DNA from: UM-FILTER-39-64 sp964367055
GTDB taxonomy: Bacteria; Patescibacteriota; Minisyncoccia; UBA6257; UBA9933
Direction of reading: 5' to 3'
Assembly: GCA_964367055.1 (NCBI GenBank)
Contig: CAYIWD010000004.1
Location: 1 to 38,504, forward strand
DNA: 38,504 nt
Part shown: positions 22,395-30,216 of the stretch, piece after piece
How positions within the stretch are numbered: the first letter of the stretch is position 1
How the letters are laid out: the number at the start of each line of letters is the position of its first letter
Notes under the pieces: model-generated
What the model was told of the DNA's origin: nothing
Databases searched by the model: none
What the model saw: only the letters and a program-made list of their open reading frames with translations
Translations under genes and position numbers: made by a program

Positions 22395-23319
22395 TAATAT
22401 TTACGATTTAATCATTATAGGTGCTGGGCCGGCTGGGATGACTGCCGGAATTTTTGCCGCAAGAAAAGCGTTGAAAACACTCTTAATTACCAAAGATTTT
22501 TTTGGTATGCTTAAAGACGCGACAATGGTTGAAAATTATCCTGGTTTTCAAGAAATTAGCGGGGTTAAATTAATTCAAGAATTTAAAGCTCATTTGGATA
22601 AATTTTCATTAGAAAAAATTGAAAACAAGCAGGTGGTTGAAATAATCAAAAAAGATTTGTTATTTGAAGTGGAAGATGACGAGCACATAAAATATTTGAC
22701 TCGAACAATTATTATTTCAAGCGGTGGAATGTCTAAAAGATTGGAAATCCCGGGCGAAAATGAATTTGAGGGAAAAGGAGTTTTCTATTGTGTGACTTGC
22801 GACGGGCCTCTTTTTAAAGATAAAATAGTATCTGTAATCGGCGGTGGCAACAGCGGAGCTTCAAGCGCGCTCTACTTATCAAAAATCGCCAAGCAAGTTT
22901 ATCTTTTTGAATCAATGAATAAAATAACAGCTGACCCAATAATCCAAGAGAAAATTTTCGCTTCGCCTAAAATTGAAGTGTTCACTTCGGTTAAATTCAA
23001 GGCAATCGCTGGTGAAGAAATGGTGAATAAAATTATTGTAGAAATTGATGGTAGGGAAAAGGAATTTTTGGTTGACGCAGTTTTTGTCCAAATCGGTTAT
23101 GTGCCGGTCTCGGATTTTTGCGAAAAAGTTGTTAAACTTAATAAGATGGGTCAAATTGAAGTTAATCCTTTGACTTTAGAAACAAGTACCCCGGGTATTT
23201 TTGCGGCTGGCGACATTAATAATACCTTATTTAAACAAGTAATTATCGCGGCTGGCCAAGGCGCCACCGCTGCTTTATCAGCGGCTAAATACCTTGAAAA
23301 TTCAAAAAATAATGTCTAA
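22387..23319 (+). CDS. trxB: thioredoxin reductase-like flavoprotein
   Basis: A 310-aa FAD/NAD(P) oxidoreductase. FAD site GAGPAGMTAG (residues 12-21), redox-active dithiol CVTCDG (about residues 135-140; E. coli TrxB has CATCDG), NAD(P) site GGGNSGASSALYL, and the C-terminal FAD motif TSTPGIFAAGDI. In TrxB the segment after GGGxSA usually carries Arg residues that choose NADPH; here VYLFESMNK has Glu and no HRR, so NADH or another donor is possible. It overlaps iorB by 8 nt. This tight coupling and the missing Fe-S domain of IorA make it a candidate redox partner of the oxidoreductase, in addition to or instead of reducing thioredoxin. Confidence 0.85.
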   Translation: MVSNIYDLIIIGAGPAGMTAGIFAARKALKTLLITKDFFGMLKDATMVENYPGFQEISGVKLIQEFKAHLDKFSLEKIENKQVVEIIKKDLLFEVEDDEHIKYLTRTIIISSGGMSKRLEIPGENEFEGKGVFYCVTCDGPLFKDKIVSVIGGGNSGASSALYLSKIAKQVYLFESMNKITADPIIQEKIFASPKIEVFTSVKFKAIAGEEMVNKIIVEIDGREKEFLVDAVFVQIGYVPVSDFCEKVVKLNKMGQIEVNPLTLETSTPGIFAAGDINNTLFKQVIIAAGQGATAALSAAKYLENSKNNV

Positions 23320-23350
23320 AAGTTATACACTTTTATCAGTTGTTTGATAA

Positions 23351-23359
23351 TGTTATAAT
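23351..23359 (+). promoter_or_regulatory. extended -10 promoter, leaderless type
   Basis: The sequence reads TGTTATAAT; TATAAT (23354-23359) ends 6 nt before the ATG at 23366. Confidence 0.5.
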
Positions 23360-23365
23360 ATTTTT

Positions 23366-23638
23366 ATGCCCAAAAAAATAATCATTATCATAACGGTCGT
23401 CATAATTATCGGGTTGGCAATTGCCGGTTATTTTTATTGGCAAAAACCCAAACTAACGCCCGAAGAGCAGGCGCTTCAAAAAGCCGGCGAAGCAGCTGAA
23501 AAAATAACCGAAAGCGCTACTCAAGGAACTTTGCCGTCAATGGATATTAAAACCAATCCTTTGGGAACGGCGCAGGACATTAATCCGGCTGACCAAGCCA
23601 ATCCATTTAAAAATATTAAAACCAATCCATTTAGATAA
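23366..23638 (+). CDS. small membrane-anchored protein, 90 aa
   Basis: An N-terminal membrane helix (residues 5-25) is followed by an extracytoplasmic, low-complexity segment rich in Glu, Ala, Lys and Asn. The tail repeats DIKTNPLG and NIKTNPFR. I do not recognise a family; similar short anchored proteins are common in Patescibacteria. It lies 4 nt before the Cys-rich repeat protein and is probably cotranscribed with it, so a joint role at the cell surface is possible. Confidence 0.65.
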   Translation: MPKKIIIIITVVIIIGLAIAGYFYWQKPKLTPEEQALQKAGEAAEKITESATQGTLPSMDIKTNPLGTAQDINPADQANPFKNIKTNPFR

Positions 23639-23642
23639 ATAT

Positions 23643-25238
23643 ATGAACAGCAAATATTTTCTTAGTTTTATAATTTTAGGTCTGGGGATAATAATTTCCG
23701 GCATTTTGGTCAGCCAGACATTAGCTCAAACAGCATCGGATATCCAATATCCGGTCAAAGAATTAGGCAATTGCCAAAGTGAAACTGCTTGCCGGGCCTA
23801 TTGCGATAAACCGGGGAATATCAAAGCATGCGTTAGTTTTGCCGAAAAGAATAATTTGATGTCTAAAGAAGAGATTGAGACAGCCAAAAAGTTTATGGCT
23901 GTCGGGACTAAAGGACCCGGCGGTTGCAGTGGTAAAGACGCTTGCGAAGAATATTGCAATGACATTTCCCACATAGATGAATGCATCTCTTTTGCCGAAG
24001 AAAATAATTTAATACCGCCAGAAGAATTAGAAGAAGCTAAAAAGGTTCAAGCCGCTATTAGAAGAGGTGTCATGCCGCCTGCTTGCGGCAATAAAAGAGC
24101 CTGCGATGTCTATTGTAGCGCCCCAGAGCATATGGAAGAATGCATCACTTTTGGCATTGAAGCGGGTTTTATCCAAGGCGAAGAACTTGAGGATGTCCAA
24201 AAAATGTTAGCCGCAGTCAAAAGAGGAATAACACCGCCGCCTTGTAAAGGCAAGGAAGCTTGCGATGAATACTGCAGCAAGCCGGATAATATGGAAGTGT
24301 GTATGAACTTTGCTATGGAAGCGGGTTTTATGAATGAACAAGAAAAACAAGATGCTCAAAAAATGTTGCAAGCCTTTAAAAAAGGAGTGAAGCCGCCAGC
24401 TTGCCGAGGGAAAGAAGAATGTGATGTTTATTGTTCAGAAGACAGTCATATTGATGAGTGTATGAAATTTGCCGAAGCAGCTGGTTTTATGAGCGCGGAA
24501 GATGCGGCAATGGCCAGAAAAACCGGCGGCAAAGGACCAGGCGGCTGTAAGGGCAAAGAAGAATGCGAGGCATTTTGTAATAACCCTGATAATCAAGAAA
24601 CCTGCTTTAGTTTTGCCAAAGAGCACGGGTTGATTCCAGAAGCAGATTTGCGTCAAATGGAAGAGGGAAAGCAGAAATTTCAGGAATCACTGAATCAAGC
24701 GCCACCCCAAGTAATTGAGTGTCTTAATGCTGCAGTGGGAGCAGAACAAATGGAAAAATTCAGAAGCGGAGCCGCCATGCCGCCGCCAGAAATTGGAGAT
24801 AAAATGAGGGAATGTTTTGAAAAATCTGTTGGTCCGGGAGGCCCAGGGATGCCTGGTCCGGAGATGATGGGCCCGGGTGGTCCTGAAGCTGGAATGCCGG
24901 GCGGCTGTCAGAGTCCAGAAGAGTGCCAGTCGTATTGCCAAAATAATCCTCAAGAGTGCCAGGGTTTTGGGCCAACACCGACAATGCCAATGGGACCGCC
25001 AGAAGGCCAAATGCCACCAGAAGGAATAATACCCGGTGGTACGATGCCCTCAGAAGGGATGATGCCGCCAGAAGGATTTCAACCGCCAGAAGGATTTCAA
25101 CCGCCCCCGGATTTTCAACCGCCACCTGACCAGATGCAACAAATGATGCCGCCTCCACCACCAACCGAGTCATCTCCGCCAAGCAGTCTTAATATAACTT
25201 CGTTGTTCGGCTGGATGCTCAAAATATTAGATAGATAG
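23643..25238 (+). CDS. secreted Cys-rich repeat protein with Pro/Gly/Met-rich tail
   Basis: A 531-aa exported protein: signal peptide (residues 5-29, ending TLAQ), then six tandem units of about 45-52 residues, each with four Cys in the pattern C-x5-C-x3-C-x8/9-C followed by an amphipathic helix (examples: CSGKDACEEYCNDISHIDEC, CKGKEACDEYCSKPDNMEVC). A shorter partial unit (CQSPEECQSYCQNNPQEC) lies near residue 420. The last 110 residues are a Pro/Gly/Met/Gln-rich low-complexity tail (PPEGFQPPEGFQPPPDFQPP) ending in an amphipathic helix (SLFGWMLKILDR). Repeats of this type occur in Parcubacteria as surface proteins of unknown role; disulfide-linked helical pairs are likely. Binding or adhesion is a guess. 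Confidence 0.8.
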   Translation: MNSKYFLSFIILGLGIIISGILVSQTLAQTASDIQYPVKELGNCQSETACRAYCDKPGNIKACVSFAEKNNLMSKEEIETAKKFMAVGTKGPGGCSGKDACEEYCNDISHIDECISFAEENNLIPPEELEEAKKVQAAIRRGVMPPACGNKRACDVYCSAPEHMEECITFGIEAGFIQGEELEDVQKMLAAVKRGITPPPCKGKEACDEYCSKPDNMEVCMNFAMEAGFMNEQEKQDAQKMLQAFKKGVKPPACRGKEECDVYCSEDSHIDECMKFAEAAGFMSAEDAAMARKTGGKGPGGCKGKEECEAFCNNPDNQETCFSFAKEHGLIPEADLRQMEEGKQKFQESLNQAPPQVIECLNAAVGAEQMEKFRSGAAMPPPEIGDKMRECFEKSVGPGGPGMPGPEMMGPGGPEAGMPGGCQSPEECQSYCQNNPQECQGFGPTPTMPMGPPEGQMPPEGIIPGGTMPSEGMMPPEGFQPPEGFQPPPDFQPPPDQMQQMMPPPPPTESSPPSSLNITSLFGWMLKILDR

Positions 25239-25260
25239 GATAAGCAAGCTTAAATATATA

Positions 25261-25296
25261 AAATACGTTCCATAATTTGAACGTATTTTATATTTA
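25261..25296 (+). terminator. AT-rich hairpin, possible terminator
   Basis: AAATACGTTC pairs perfectly with GAACGTATTT across 8 nt, followed by TATATTTATTT. The stem is GC-poor, so termination strength is uncertain. Confidence 0.45.
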
Positions 25297-25354
25297 TTTA
25301 ACTTTTATTTTATAAATTATCAATATATAATTGAAATATAAATTGAAACATAAT

Positions 25355-26917
25355 ATGAGCATTGGAAATTTTATTAAAAAACCAATATCCATTATTTCGC
25401 TGACGATTATTTTAGGGCTAATCATCGGAGGTTATTTATACTTTAACCGTGGAAGCGGTTCTGGTTTTAATACGATAGTAGTTAAGCGCGGCAACATTAT
25501 TGCTGAAGTCAGTGCCACTGGTCATGTTAAGCCGGCTCAAAGCGTTGATTTGGCTTTTGAAAAAAGCGGCAAAATTTCTAAAATTTATGCAGGTGTCGGC
25601 GATAAAGTGGTCTCGGGAAGTATGTTAGTTCAGCTTAATAATAGCGACATTTACGCTCAATTAGTTGGAGCCCAAGCGAATTTAAAAACCGAACAAGCGG
25701 AGCTTGACCAATTAAAAATAGGCACTCGGCCAGAGGAAATAAAAATCAGTCAGACAAAAGTTGATAATGCGGCAGTCGCTGTAAATGAGACAAAGAACGC
25801 GCTGCTGGGAAAACTTCAAGTTAGCTACACGGTTTCAGATGACGCTATTCATAATAAGGCGGATAGTTTTTTTAAAGTGCCAGCTATTCCAGCGCCGCAG
25901 TTAAATTTTTCGGTTTCCAATAACCAGTTGCAAGTGGATATAGAAAGCCAAAGATTAACTCTTGAAAGCGTGCTCAAATTGTGGAAGACGTCGCTTAGCC
26001 AATTAACTATCAATAGTAATTTAAATGATTATGTTAGCGATACTAAAAAAAATCTTAATACTATAAGTTCGTTTTTAGATAATGCGAATTCAGCGCTTAA
26101 TGGTCTTAGCGCCAGCGCCACCAATTCGCAAACCACCATTGACGCTTGGAAAACAAATGTTTCAACCGCCAGAACAAATATTAATACAAGCATCACTGAT
26201 ATTTTAATTGCTGAAAAAAATTTAAAAACCGCGGAGTCGGATTTACTTTTGGCGCAGCAGCAATTAAATTTAGATGAAGCTGGCGCCACCTCGCAAGATA
26301 TTCAAGCTCAAGAAGCTCAAGTAGAAAAAGCTCAAGCCAATGTTTTGGATTACGAGGCGCAATTAAATAAAACAATTCTTCGTTCGCCGATAAATGGAGT
26401 AATTACTAAGCAAGATGCTAAAATTGGAGAAATTGTTTCTGCAAATGAAATTATTGTTTCTGTTATTAGTGCTAACCAATTTGAAGTTGAATCAAATGTG
26501 CCAGAAGCGGATATCGCTAAACTCAAGATTGCTGACGAGGCAAAAATTACGCTTGATGCTTATGGTGATAATGTGCTTTTTAATGCGAAGGTCATAAAAA
26601 TTGACCCGGCAGAAACAATTATTGAAGGCGTTGCCACCTATAAAACAACGTTTCAATTTGACAAGGAAGACGATAGAATAAAGTCGGGAATGACGGCAAA
26701 TATTGATATTCTAACAGACAAGCGGGAAAATGTTTTGATAATTCCGCAACGCGCGGTTATTACGAGAGCTACAGAAAAATTTGTTTTAGTTGATAACGGA
26801 ACTCAAAATCCCGAGGAGAGAAAAATTCAAACAGGACTTCGTGGCTCAGATGGTAATGTGGAAGTTATTTCTGGGTTATCGGAAGGGGAACGCATTGCCG
26901 CTATCGGCAGCCAATAA
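25355..26917 (+). CDS. HlyD/MacA-family adaptor, exporter 2
   Basis: A 520-aa adaptor, paralogous to the one at 8949. The ATG at 25355 is preferred to an in-frame TTG at 25331. Membrane anchor at residues 11-32; first lipoyl half VSATGHVKPAQSVDLAFEKSG; a long helical hairpin (residues 95-345, rich in Gln/Ala/Asn); second lipoyl half RSPINGVITKQDAKIGEIV; beta-barrel and membrane-proximal domains (IKSGMTANIDILTDKRE, IPQRAVI). The first gene of a three-gene exporter operon. Unlike exporter 1, no DUF5666-like or sigma-linked gene precedes it; instead the Cys-rich protein gene is upstream. Confidence 0.88.
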   Translation: MSIGNFIKKPISIISLTIILGLIIGGYLYFNRGSGSGFNTIVVKRGNIIAEVSATGHVKPAQSVDLAFEKSGKISKIYAGVGDKVVSGSMLVQLNNSDIYAQLVGAQANLKTEQAELDQLKIGTRPEEIKISQTKVDNAAVAVNETKNALLGKLQVSYTVSDDAIHNKADSFFKVPAIPAPQLNFSVSNNQLQVDIESQRLTLESVLKLWKTSLSQLTINSNLNDYVSDTKKNLNTISSFLDNANSALNGLSASATNSQTTIDAWKTNVSTARTNINTSITDILIAEKNLKTAESDLLLAQQQLNLDEAGATSQDIQAQEAQVEKAQANVLDYEAQLNKTILRSPINGVITKQDAKIGEIVSANEIIVSVISANQFEVESNVPEADIAKLKIADEAKITLDAYGDNVLFNAKVIKIDPAETIIEGVATYKTTFQFDKEDDRIKSGMTANIDILTDKRENVLIIPQRAVITRATEKFVLVDNGTQNPEERKIQTGLRGSDGNVEVISGLSEGERIAAIGSQ

Positions 26918-26948
26918 TTGAAAATTGGAAATTGAAAATTTTTATCAT

Positions 26949-27662
26949 ATGTCTTTGATTGAGCTAAAAAATATTAGTAAGTCGTATATTATTGATAATG
27001 TTGAGACGCCAGCCATTTGCGGCGTCTCTTTTTCTGTAGCGCAAGGGGAATTTATGGCGATTATGGGGCCGTCTGGTTCGGGCAAATCAACCTTACTTCA
27101 TATTTTAGGATTTTTAGATAAACAGACGAGCGGCGAATATTTTTTTGATAATAAAACTATTGATGATTATTCAAAGGAAGAACTAGCTCATGTTAGAAAT
27201 AAGAAAATGGGATTTATTTTTCAAACTTTTAATTTGCTTGCCCGAACCACGGTTTTAGAAAACGTAAAACTGCCCTTGCTTTACTCTGGTATAAAAGAAT
27301 CGCAGTGGAACAAAATGGCTATGAAAGCTATTGAGCTTGTCGGTTTGTCTCATAGACTAAACCATTTATCTTCGCAGCTTTCTGGCGGCGAACAGCAAAG
27401 AGTGGCGATTGCCCGCGCTTTAATAAATGACCCGCAGGTGATTTTCGCTGATGAGCCGACCGGCAATTTGGATTCAAAATCAGGTGGACAAATTATGGAA
27501 TTTTTGGAAAAATTAAATTCAATGGGTCATACCATTATTTTAATCACTCACGAAACTTATACGGCGGAGTTTAGTCAAAGAATTATTTATTTAAAGGATG
27601 GTCAAATTGAAAGCGATAAAGCAGTTGATCATCGTCGAACAAGCGGCCAATTTGTTAAATAA
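26949..27662 (+). CDS. MacB/LolD-type ABC transporter ATPase, exporter 2
   Basis: A 237-aa ATPase. The ATG at 26949 is preferred over a TTG at 26925, since the alignment with the exporter-1 ATPase begins at MSLIELKNISKSY. Walker A GPSGSGKST, Q-loop IFQTFNLL, signature LSGGEQQRVAIARAL, Walker B VIFADEPTGNLD and switch His (ITHE) are intact. It lies 31 nt after the adaptor and 2 nt before the permease. Confidence 0.93.
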   Translation: MSLIELKNISKSYIIDNVETPAICGVSFSVAQGEFMAIMGPSGSGKSTLLHILGFLDKQTSGEYFFDNKTIDDYSKEELAHVRNKKMGFIFQTFNLLARTTVLENVKLPLLYSGIKESQWNKMAMKAIELVGLSHRLNHLSSQLSGGEQQRVAIARALINDPQVIFADEPTGNLDSKSGGQIMEFLEKLNSMGHTIILITHETYTAEFSQRIIYLKDGQIESDKAVDHRRTSGQFVK

Positions 27663-27664
27663 TT

Positions 27665-28906
27665 ATGACTTTAACTTACACGTTTAAAACCGCGGTTATT
27701 GGCCTTAAAACTCATAAATCTCGCTCGATTTTGACAATTTTAGGAATTGTTATCGGCATCACCGCTATTATTTTGGTAATGTCGTTGGGTGAGGGTATGC
27801 AAAATTTGATATTGAGTCAAATACAGGGGCAGGTTGGTTCTAAGGTTATTGAAATTGCTCCCGGTAGACAGCCAAAAGGACCCACGGATTTTTTTTCCAT
27901 ATTTTCTGATTCATTAAAACAAAAAGACGTTGACGCGCTTTCAAAAAAAGGTAACGTTCCCTATTTGGAAAGAATTATGCCTTTGGTTTTCGGCAGTGAA
28001 AGTGCCGCTTATGGCAGTGAGACATATCAGGCAACGCTTTATGGCATGACTGACGCCGCTGACAAAATGTATAGCATCAATTTAGGTGAAGGCCGACTTT
28101 TTACCGAAGAGGAAGTAAAAAGTTTTGCTGATGTGGTTGTCATTGGTTCAAGAATTAAGGAAGAACTTTTTCCTAATGACGATGAAATTCTTAACAAAAA
28201 AATAAAAATAAAAGGAAGGAATTTTAGAATAATAGGAATTTTGGAAAAGAAAGGGCAGGGACTTATAAGTTTTGACGAAGCAATGCTTGTTCCTTACACC
28301 ACTGCCCAGCAATATATTTTAGGCATTAAACACTTTCAACACATAATAGTAGAGGCGGATTCCGAAGAACACGTCCAGCAGACTGTTGAAGACATAAAAA
28401 TCGTTTTAAGAAATTCCCATAATATTACTGACCCGGAAAAAGATGATTTTAATGTGTCAAGTCAAGCTGACGCTTTAAAAACAGTCGGTACTATAACCAG
28501 TATTCTTACGTTATTTTTGACCGCCATTGCCGCGATTTCGCTACTTGTCGGCGGTGTGGGAATTATGAATATAATGTTAGTTTCTGTTACAGAAAGAACG
28601 CGGGAAATAGGTTTGAGAAAAGCCATTGGCGCAACCGAGAAAAACATTTTATTCCAGTTTTTAGTGGAAGCAATTTTACTTACTGCGTTAGGAGGAATTA
28701 TCGGGGTTATTCTCGGCGCTTCGCTTTCTTTTTTGATTTCTTTGGTGTTGAGCCAATTACTGGCTGTCAGTTGGGCTTTCACTTTTCCGATTATGGGAGC
28801 GCTTTTAGGATTGGGCGTGGCAGCTTTAATTGGCTTGGTTTTTGGGCTTTATCCAGCCCGCCAAGCATCAAGAAAAAGTCCTATAGAGTCTTTGCGTTAC
28901 GAATAA
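27665..28906 (+). CDS. MacB-like FtsX-family permease, exporter 2
   Basis: A 413-aa type-VII ABC permease, paralogous to the one at 11333. N-terminal helix (SRSILTILGIVIGITAIILV), a MacB core periplasmic domain (residues 45-275), and three C-terminal helices with the coupling motif TERTREIGLRKAIGATEKNI. It ends in the family C-terminus RKSPIESLRYE. Just after the stop, a degenerate second copy of such a C-terminus is present (28924-28991), so the region has been rearranged. Confidence 0.93.
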   Translation: MTLTYTFKTAVIGLKTHKSRSILTILGIVIGITAIILVMSLGEGMQNLILSQIQGQVGSKVIEIAPGRQPKGPTDFFSIFSDSLKQKDVDALSKKGNVPYLERIMPLVFGSESAAYGSETYQATLYGMTDAADKMYSINLGEGRLFTEEEVKSFADVVVIGSRIKEELFPNDDEILNKKIKIKGRNFRIIGILEKKGQGLISFDEAMLVPYTTAQQYILGIKHFQHIIVEADSEEHVQQTVEDIKIVLRNSHNITDPEKDDFNVSSQADALKTVGTITSILTLFLTAIAAISLLVGGVGIMNIMLVSVTERTREIGLRKAIGATEKNILFQFLVEAILLTALGGIIGVILGASLSFLISLVLSQLLAVSWAFTFPIMGALLGLGVAALIGLVFGLYPARQASRKSPIESLRYE

Positions 28907-28923
28907 ATACATTATCAATTCAA

Positions 28924-28991
28924 AAGAGCCCAGCTTGCCCCGTATAATCCCGCAGGATTTATGCGGGGTTGAGTCGTTAAGATACGAATAA
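28924..28991 (+). pseudogene. remnant of a MacB-type permease 3' end, split by a palindrome
   Basis: GAGTCGTTAAGATACGAATAA (28971-28991) encodes ESLRYE and a stop, the hallmark end of MacB permeases, 64 nt after the intact MacB stop. It differs in codons from the real end, so it is not a fresh duplication. A 31-nt palindrome (28938-28968) precedes it. If that palindrome is removed, the frame reads RAQLVESLRYE without a break. Confidence 0.5.
28938..28968. repeat. palindromic repeat beginning and ending in CCCCG/CGGGG
   Basis: CCCCGTATAATCC (28938-28950) pairs with GGATTTATGCGGGG (28955-28968) apart from one unpaired base and a G-T pair. It resembles in layout the CCCCGTTA palindromes at 1733-1838 and 18867-18898. 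Confidence 0.6.
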
Positions 28992-29348
28992 TAGGGTATT
29001 TGAGATATCCAGAGTTTATCCACAGCTGGCTCTTGATAAATATTTTTGTGAAATTATCCTTAAAAATGAGGAGAGGACACGGTTTTTGATAATAAAGGTT
29101 TAACATAAATGCTTGGAGGCATGTCCTGTCTCAAGCTCGCGAGATGAAACTGGATTTATTGAATATCGGCTCCTTATCCTTCGATAAGCTTAGGGTGGAT
29201 GATTTGACGAACTTAGGGTTAGTTCTTTTAATGGAGCTTAGACAAATCTTTAATAAATTCAATAATTCAAGATTGATCTAAAGTATAAATTGAAGGGTTG
29301 ACTATTAAGCGAAATCGGAAAGTTTATTCTTAGCGAAATCGAAGGGTC
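28992..29348. other. intergenic stretch without a recognisable gene
   Basis: I see no supported reading frame. Weak structure only: GCTGGCTCTT (29025-29034) can pair with AAGAGCCCAGC at 28924, enclosing the MacB remnant. GAGAGGACA (29071-29079) can pair with TGTCCTGTCTC (29122-29132). AGCGAAATCG occurs twice (29308 and 29332). It may be decayed sequence or the 5' part of an RNA that ends at the terminator at 29349. Confidence 0.4.
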
Positions 29349-29383
29349 AAAAATAGGCGGGTGATGAGTCCGCCTATTTTTTT
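29349..29383 (+). terminator. strong rho-independent terminator
   Basis: AAAAATAGGCGG pairs with CCGCCTATTTTTTT across the loop GTGATGAGT. No gene ends close by, which hints at a transcript in the preceding 360 bp or at readthrough from the exporter. Confidence 0.85.
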
Positions 29384-29410
29384 GGAAAATTTTTTCTTGA
29401 GTTAAATCAA

Positions 29411-29608
29411 AAAATCTTTTCTCGTTCGTAGTGCTCCGAAGGTCAAAATTTATACTCGCTCGCACGCTGCTCGCCACCCTGTTCGTCGCTTCCCCAGTAG
29501 CTCAACTAGTTGAGTTACTGGGTTCGCTCCTCGGGGTCCTGGCTCGCCACGCGGCTCGCTCGTAAATTTTGCGACCTTCTCCGCACACACTCACTACGAA
29601 AAGATTTT
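29411..29608. repeat. long imperfect inverted repeat, ~200 bp
   Basis: Paired blocks in order from outside: AAAATCTTTT / AAAAGATTTT; CGTAGTG / CACTACG; GAAGGTCAAAATTTA / TAAATTTTGCGACCTTC (two extra bases); and the central palindrome 29493-29522 (CCCAGTAGCTCAACT with AGTTGAGTTACTGGG). Between the last two blocks both arms are GCTCG-rich but do not pair well. The centre of all blocks is near 29508-29510. No plausible protein is encoded; a 63-codon frame across it is rejected. Confidence 0.75.
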
Positions 29609-29618
29609 CTGCCGTATA

Positions 29619-29644
29619 AAGCACTATGCTATAGCATAGTGCTT
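29619..29644. repeat. 26-bp perfect palindrome
   Basis: AAGCACTATGCTA followed by its exact reverse complement. It is flanked by direct repeats AAAGATTTTCTG at 29600-29611 and 29669-29680. Confidence 0.8.
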
Positions 29645-29719
29645 AACAGTCTCCAACATGATGAGATTAAAGATTTTCTGTTTTGCAATCGTTTAAAATA
29701 AAATCCAGAGCCACAAAAT

Positions 29720-29747
29720 AAAATGTCCAATCAATTGGACGTTTTTG
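29720..29747 (+). terminator. rho-independent terminator
   Basis: AAAATGTCCAAT - CA - ATTGGACGTTTTTG. It isolates the repeat-rich region from the promoter that follows. Confidence 0.7.
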
Positions 29748-29818
29748 TTTAAATGATTTTCTGCTTATGATTTAATTAGAACAGTAGGCTGGCTATAGAA
29801 AAGATTTGTTTTTTGGAT

Positions 29819-29847
29819 TTGACAGGCCAGCTGAAGAATGTTATACT
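29819..29847 (+). promoter_or_regulatory. consensus sigma70 promoter
   Basis: TTGACA (29819-29824), 17-nt spacer, TATACT (29842-29847). It precedes the structured leader of the gene at 29941. Confidence 0.75.
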
Positions 29848-29852
29848 TTAGA

Positions 29853-29940
29853 CAGCATCTCTGATGAGATGACTGCCATAAAGAGCAGGCATCTCGCGAG
29901 GTGGCTGCTCTTTAAATTTAAAAGAAAGGAGGTGAACACA
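29853..29940 (+). promoter_or_regulatory. structured 5' leader with two competing hairpins and strong SD
   Basis: Hairpin 1 is CATCTC-TGAT-GAGATG (29856-29871). Hairpin 2 is AAAGAGCAG / CTGCTCTTT (29880-29913) with an inner CATCTCGCGAGGTG. CATCTC in hairpin 2 can instead pair with GAGATG of hairpin 1, giving two exclusive folds. AAAGGAGGTG follows at about 29927-29934, 6-7 nt before the ATG. Confidence 0.5.
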
Positions 29941-30210
29941 ATGGCAGAAGTCGAGGAACTCACGATGGAATTTCGTGATTTGGAGTATGGGTTTTTTCGT
30001 TACTGCGGCAAAATATATTTCGCCATGCAGCGTGGAAAGTGGACTCTCCATTTTCCTGTTAAAGACGGGAAAATCGCGCGTCATTCCGATGGCTCTAATA
30101 TCTTTCCCGGGGAGAGAATAAGTGTTATCCCTATTCAGAATATGGCAAGCCACGGAATGAAAATTAAACAGGGAGATGACCCAATGGATAATCGTTTTTG
30201 GTCATCTTGA
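29941..30210 (+). CDS. small hypothetical protein, 89 aa
   Basis: The start at 29941 is fixed by a near-perfect Shine-Dalgarno (AAAGGAGGTGAACACA-ATG); longer in-frame starts upstream would begin at or before the promoter's transcription start. The protein is soluble and mostly beta, with an acidic first third (MAEVEELTMEFRDLE) and many aromatic and basic residues later (YFAMQRGKWTLHFPVKDG). I recognise no domain. Consensus promoter, structured leader and strong SD are unlike the leaderless neighbours and suggest a separately regulated, perhaps acquired gene. A good terminator follows, so it is monocistronic. Confidence 0.7.
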   Translation: MAEVEELTMEFRDLEYGFFRYCGKIYFAMQRGKWTLHFPVKDGKIARHSDGSNIFPGERISVIPIQNMASHGMKIKQGDDPMDNRFWSS

Positions 30211-30216
30211 TATTGA

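Noticed and set aside
29349..29383. Hammerhead ribozyme core (TGATGAG)
   Set aside because: The GAAA strand and stem III are missing; the bases are just the loop of a terminator.
29510..29701. 63-codon frame in the inverted repeat
   Set aside because: It lies entirely across the inverted repeat and palindrome and looks like a by-product of them.
29853..29913. Hammerhead-like CTGATGAG in the 29941 leader
   Set aside because: No GAAA core and the two hairpins explain the sequence better.
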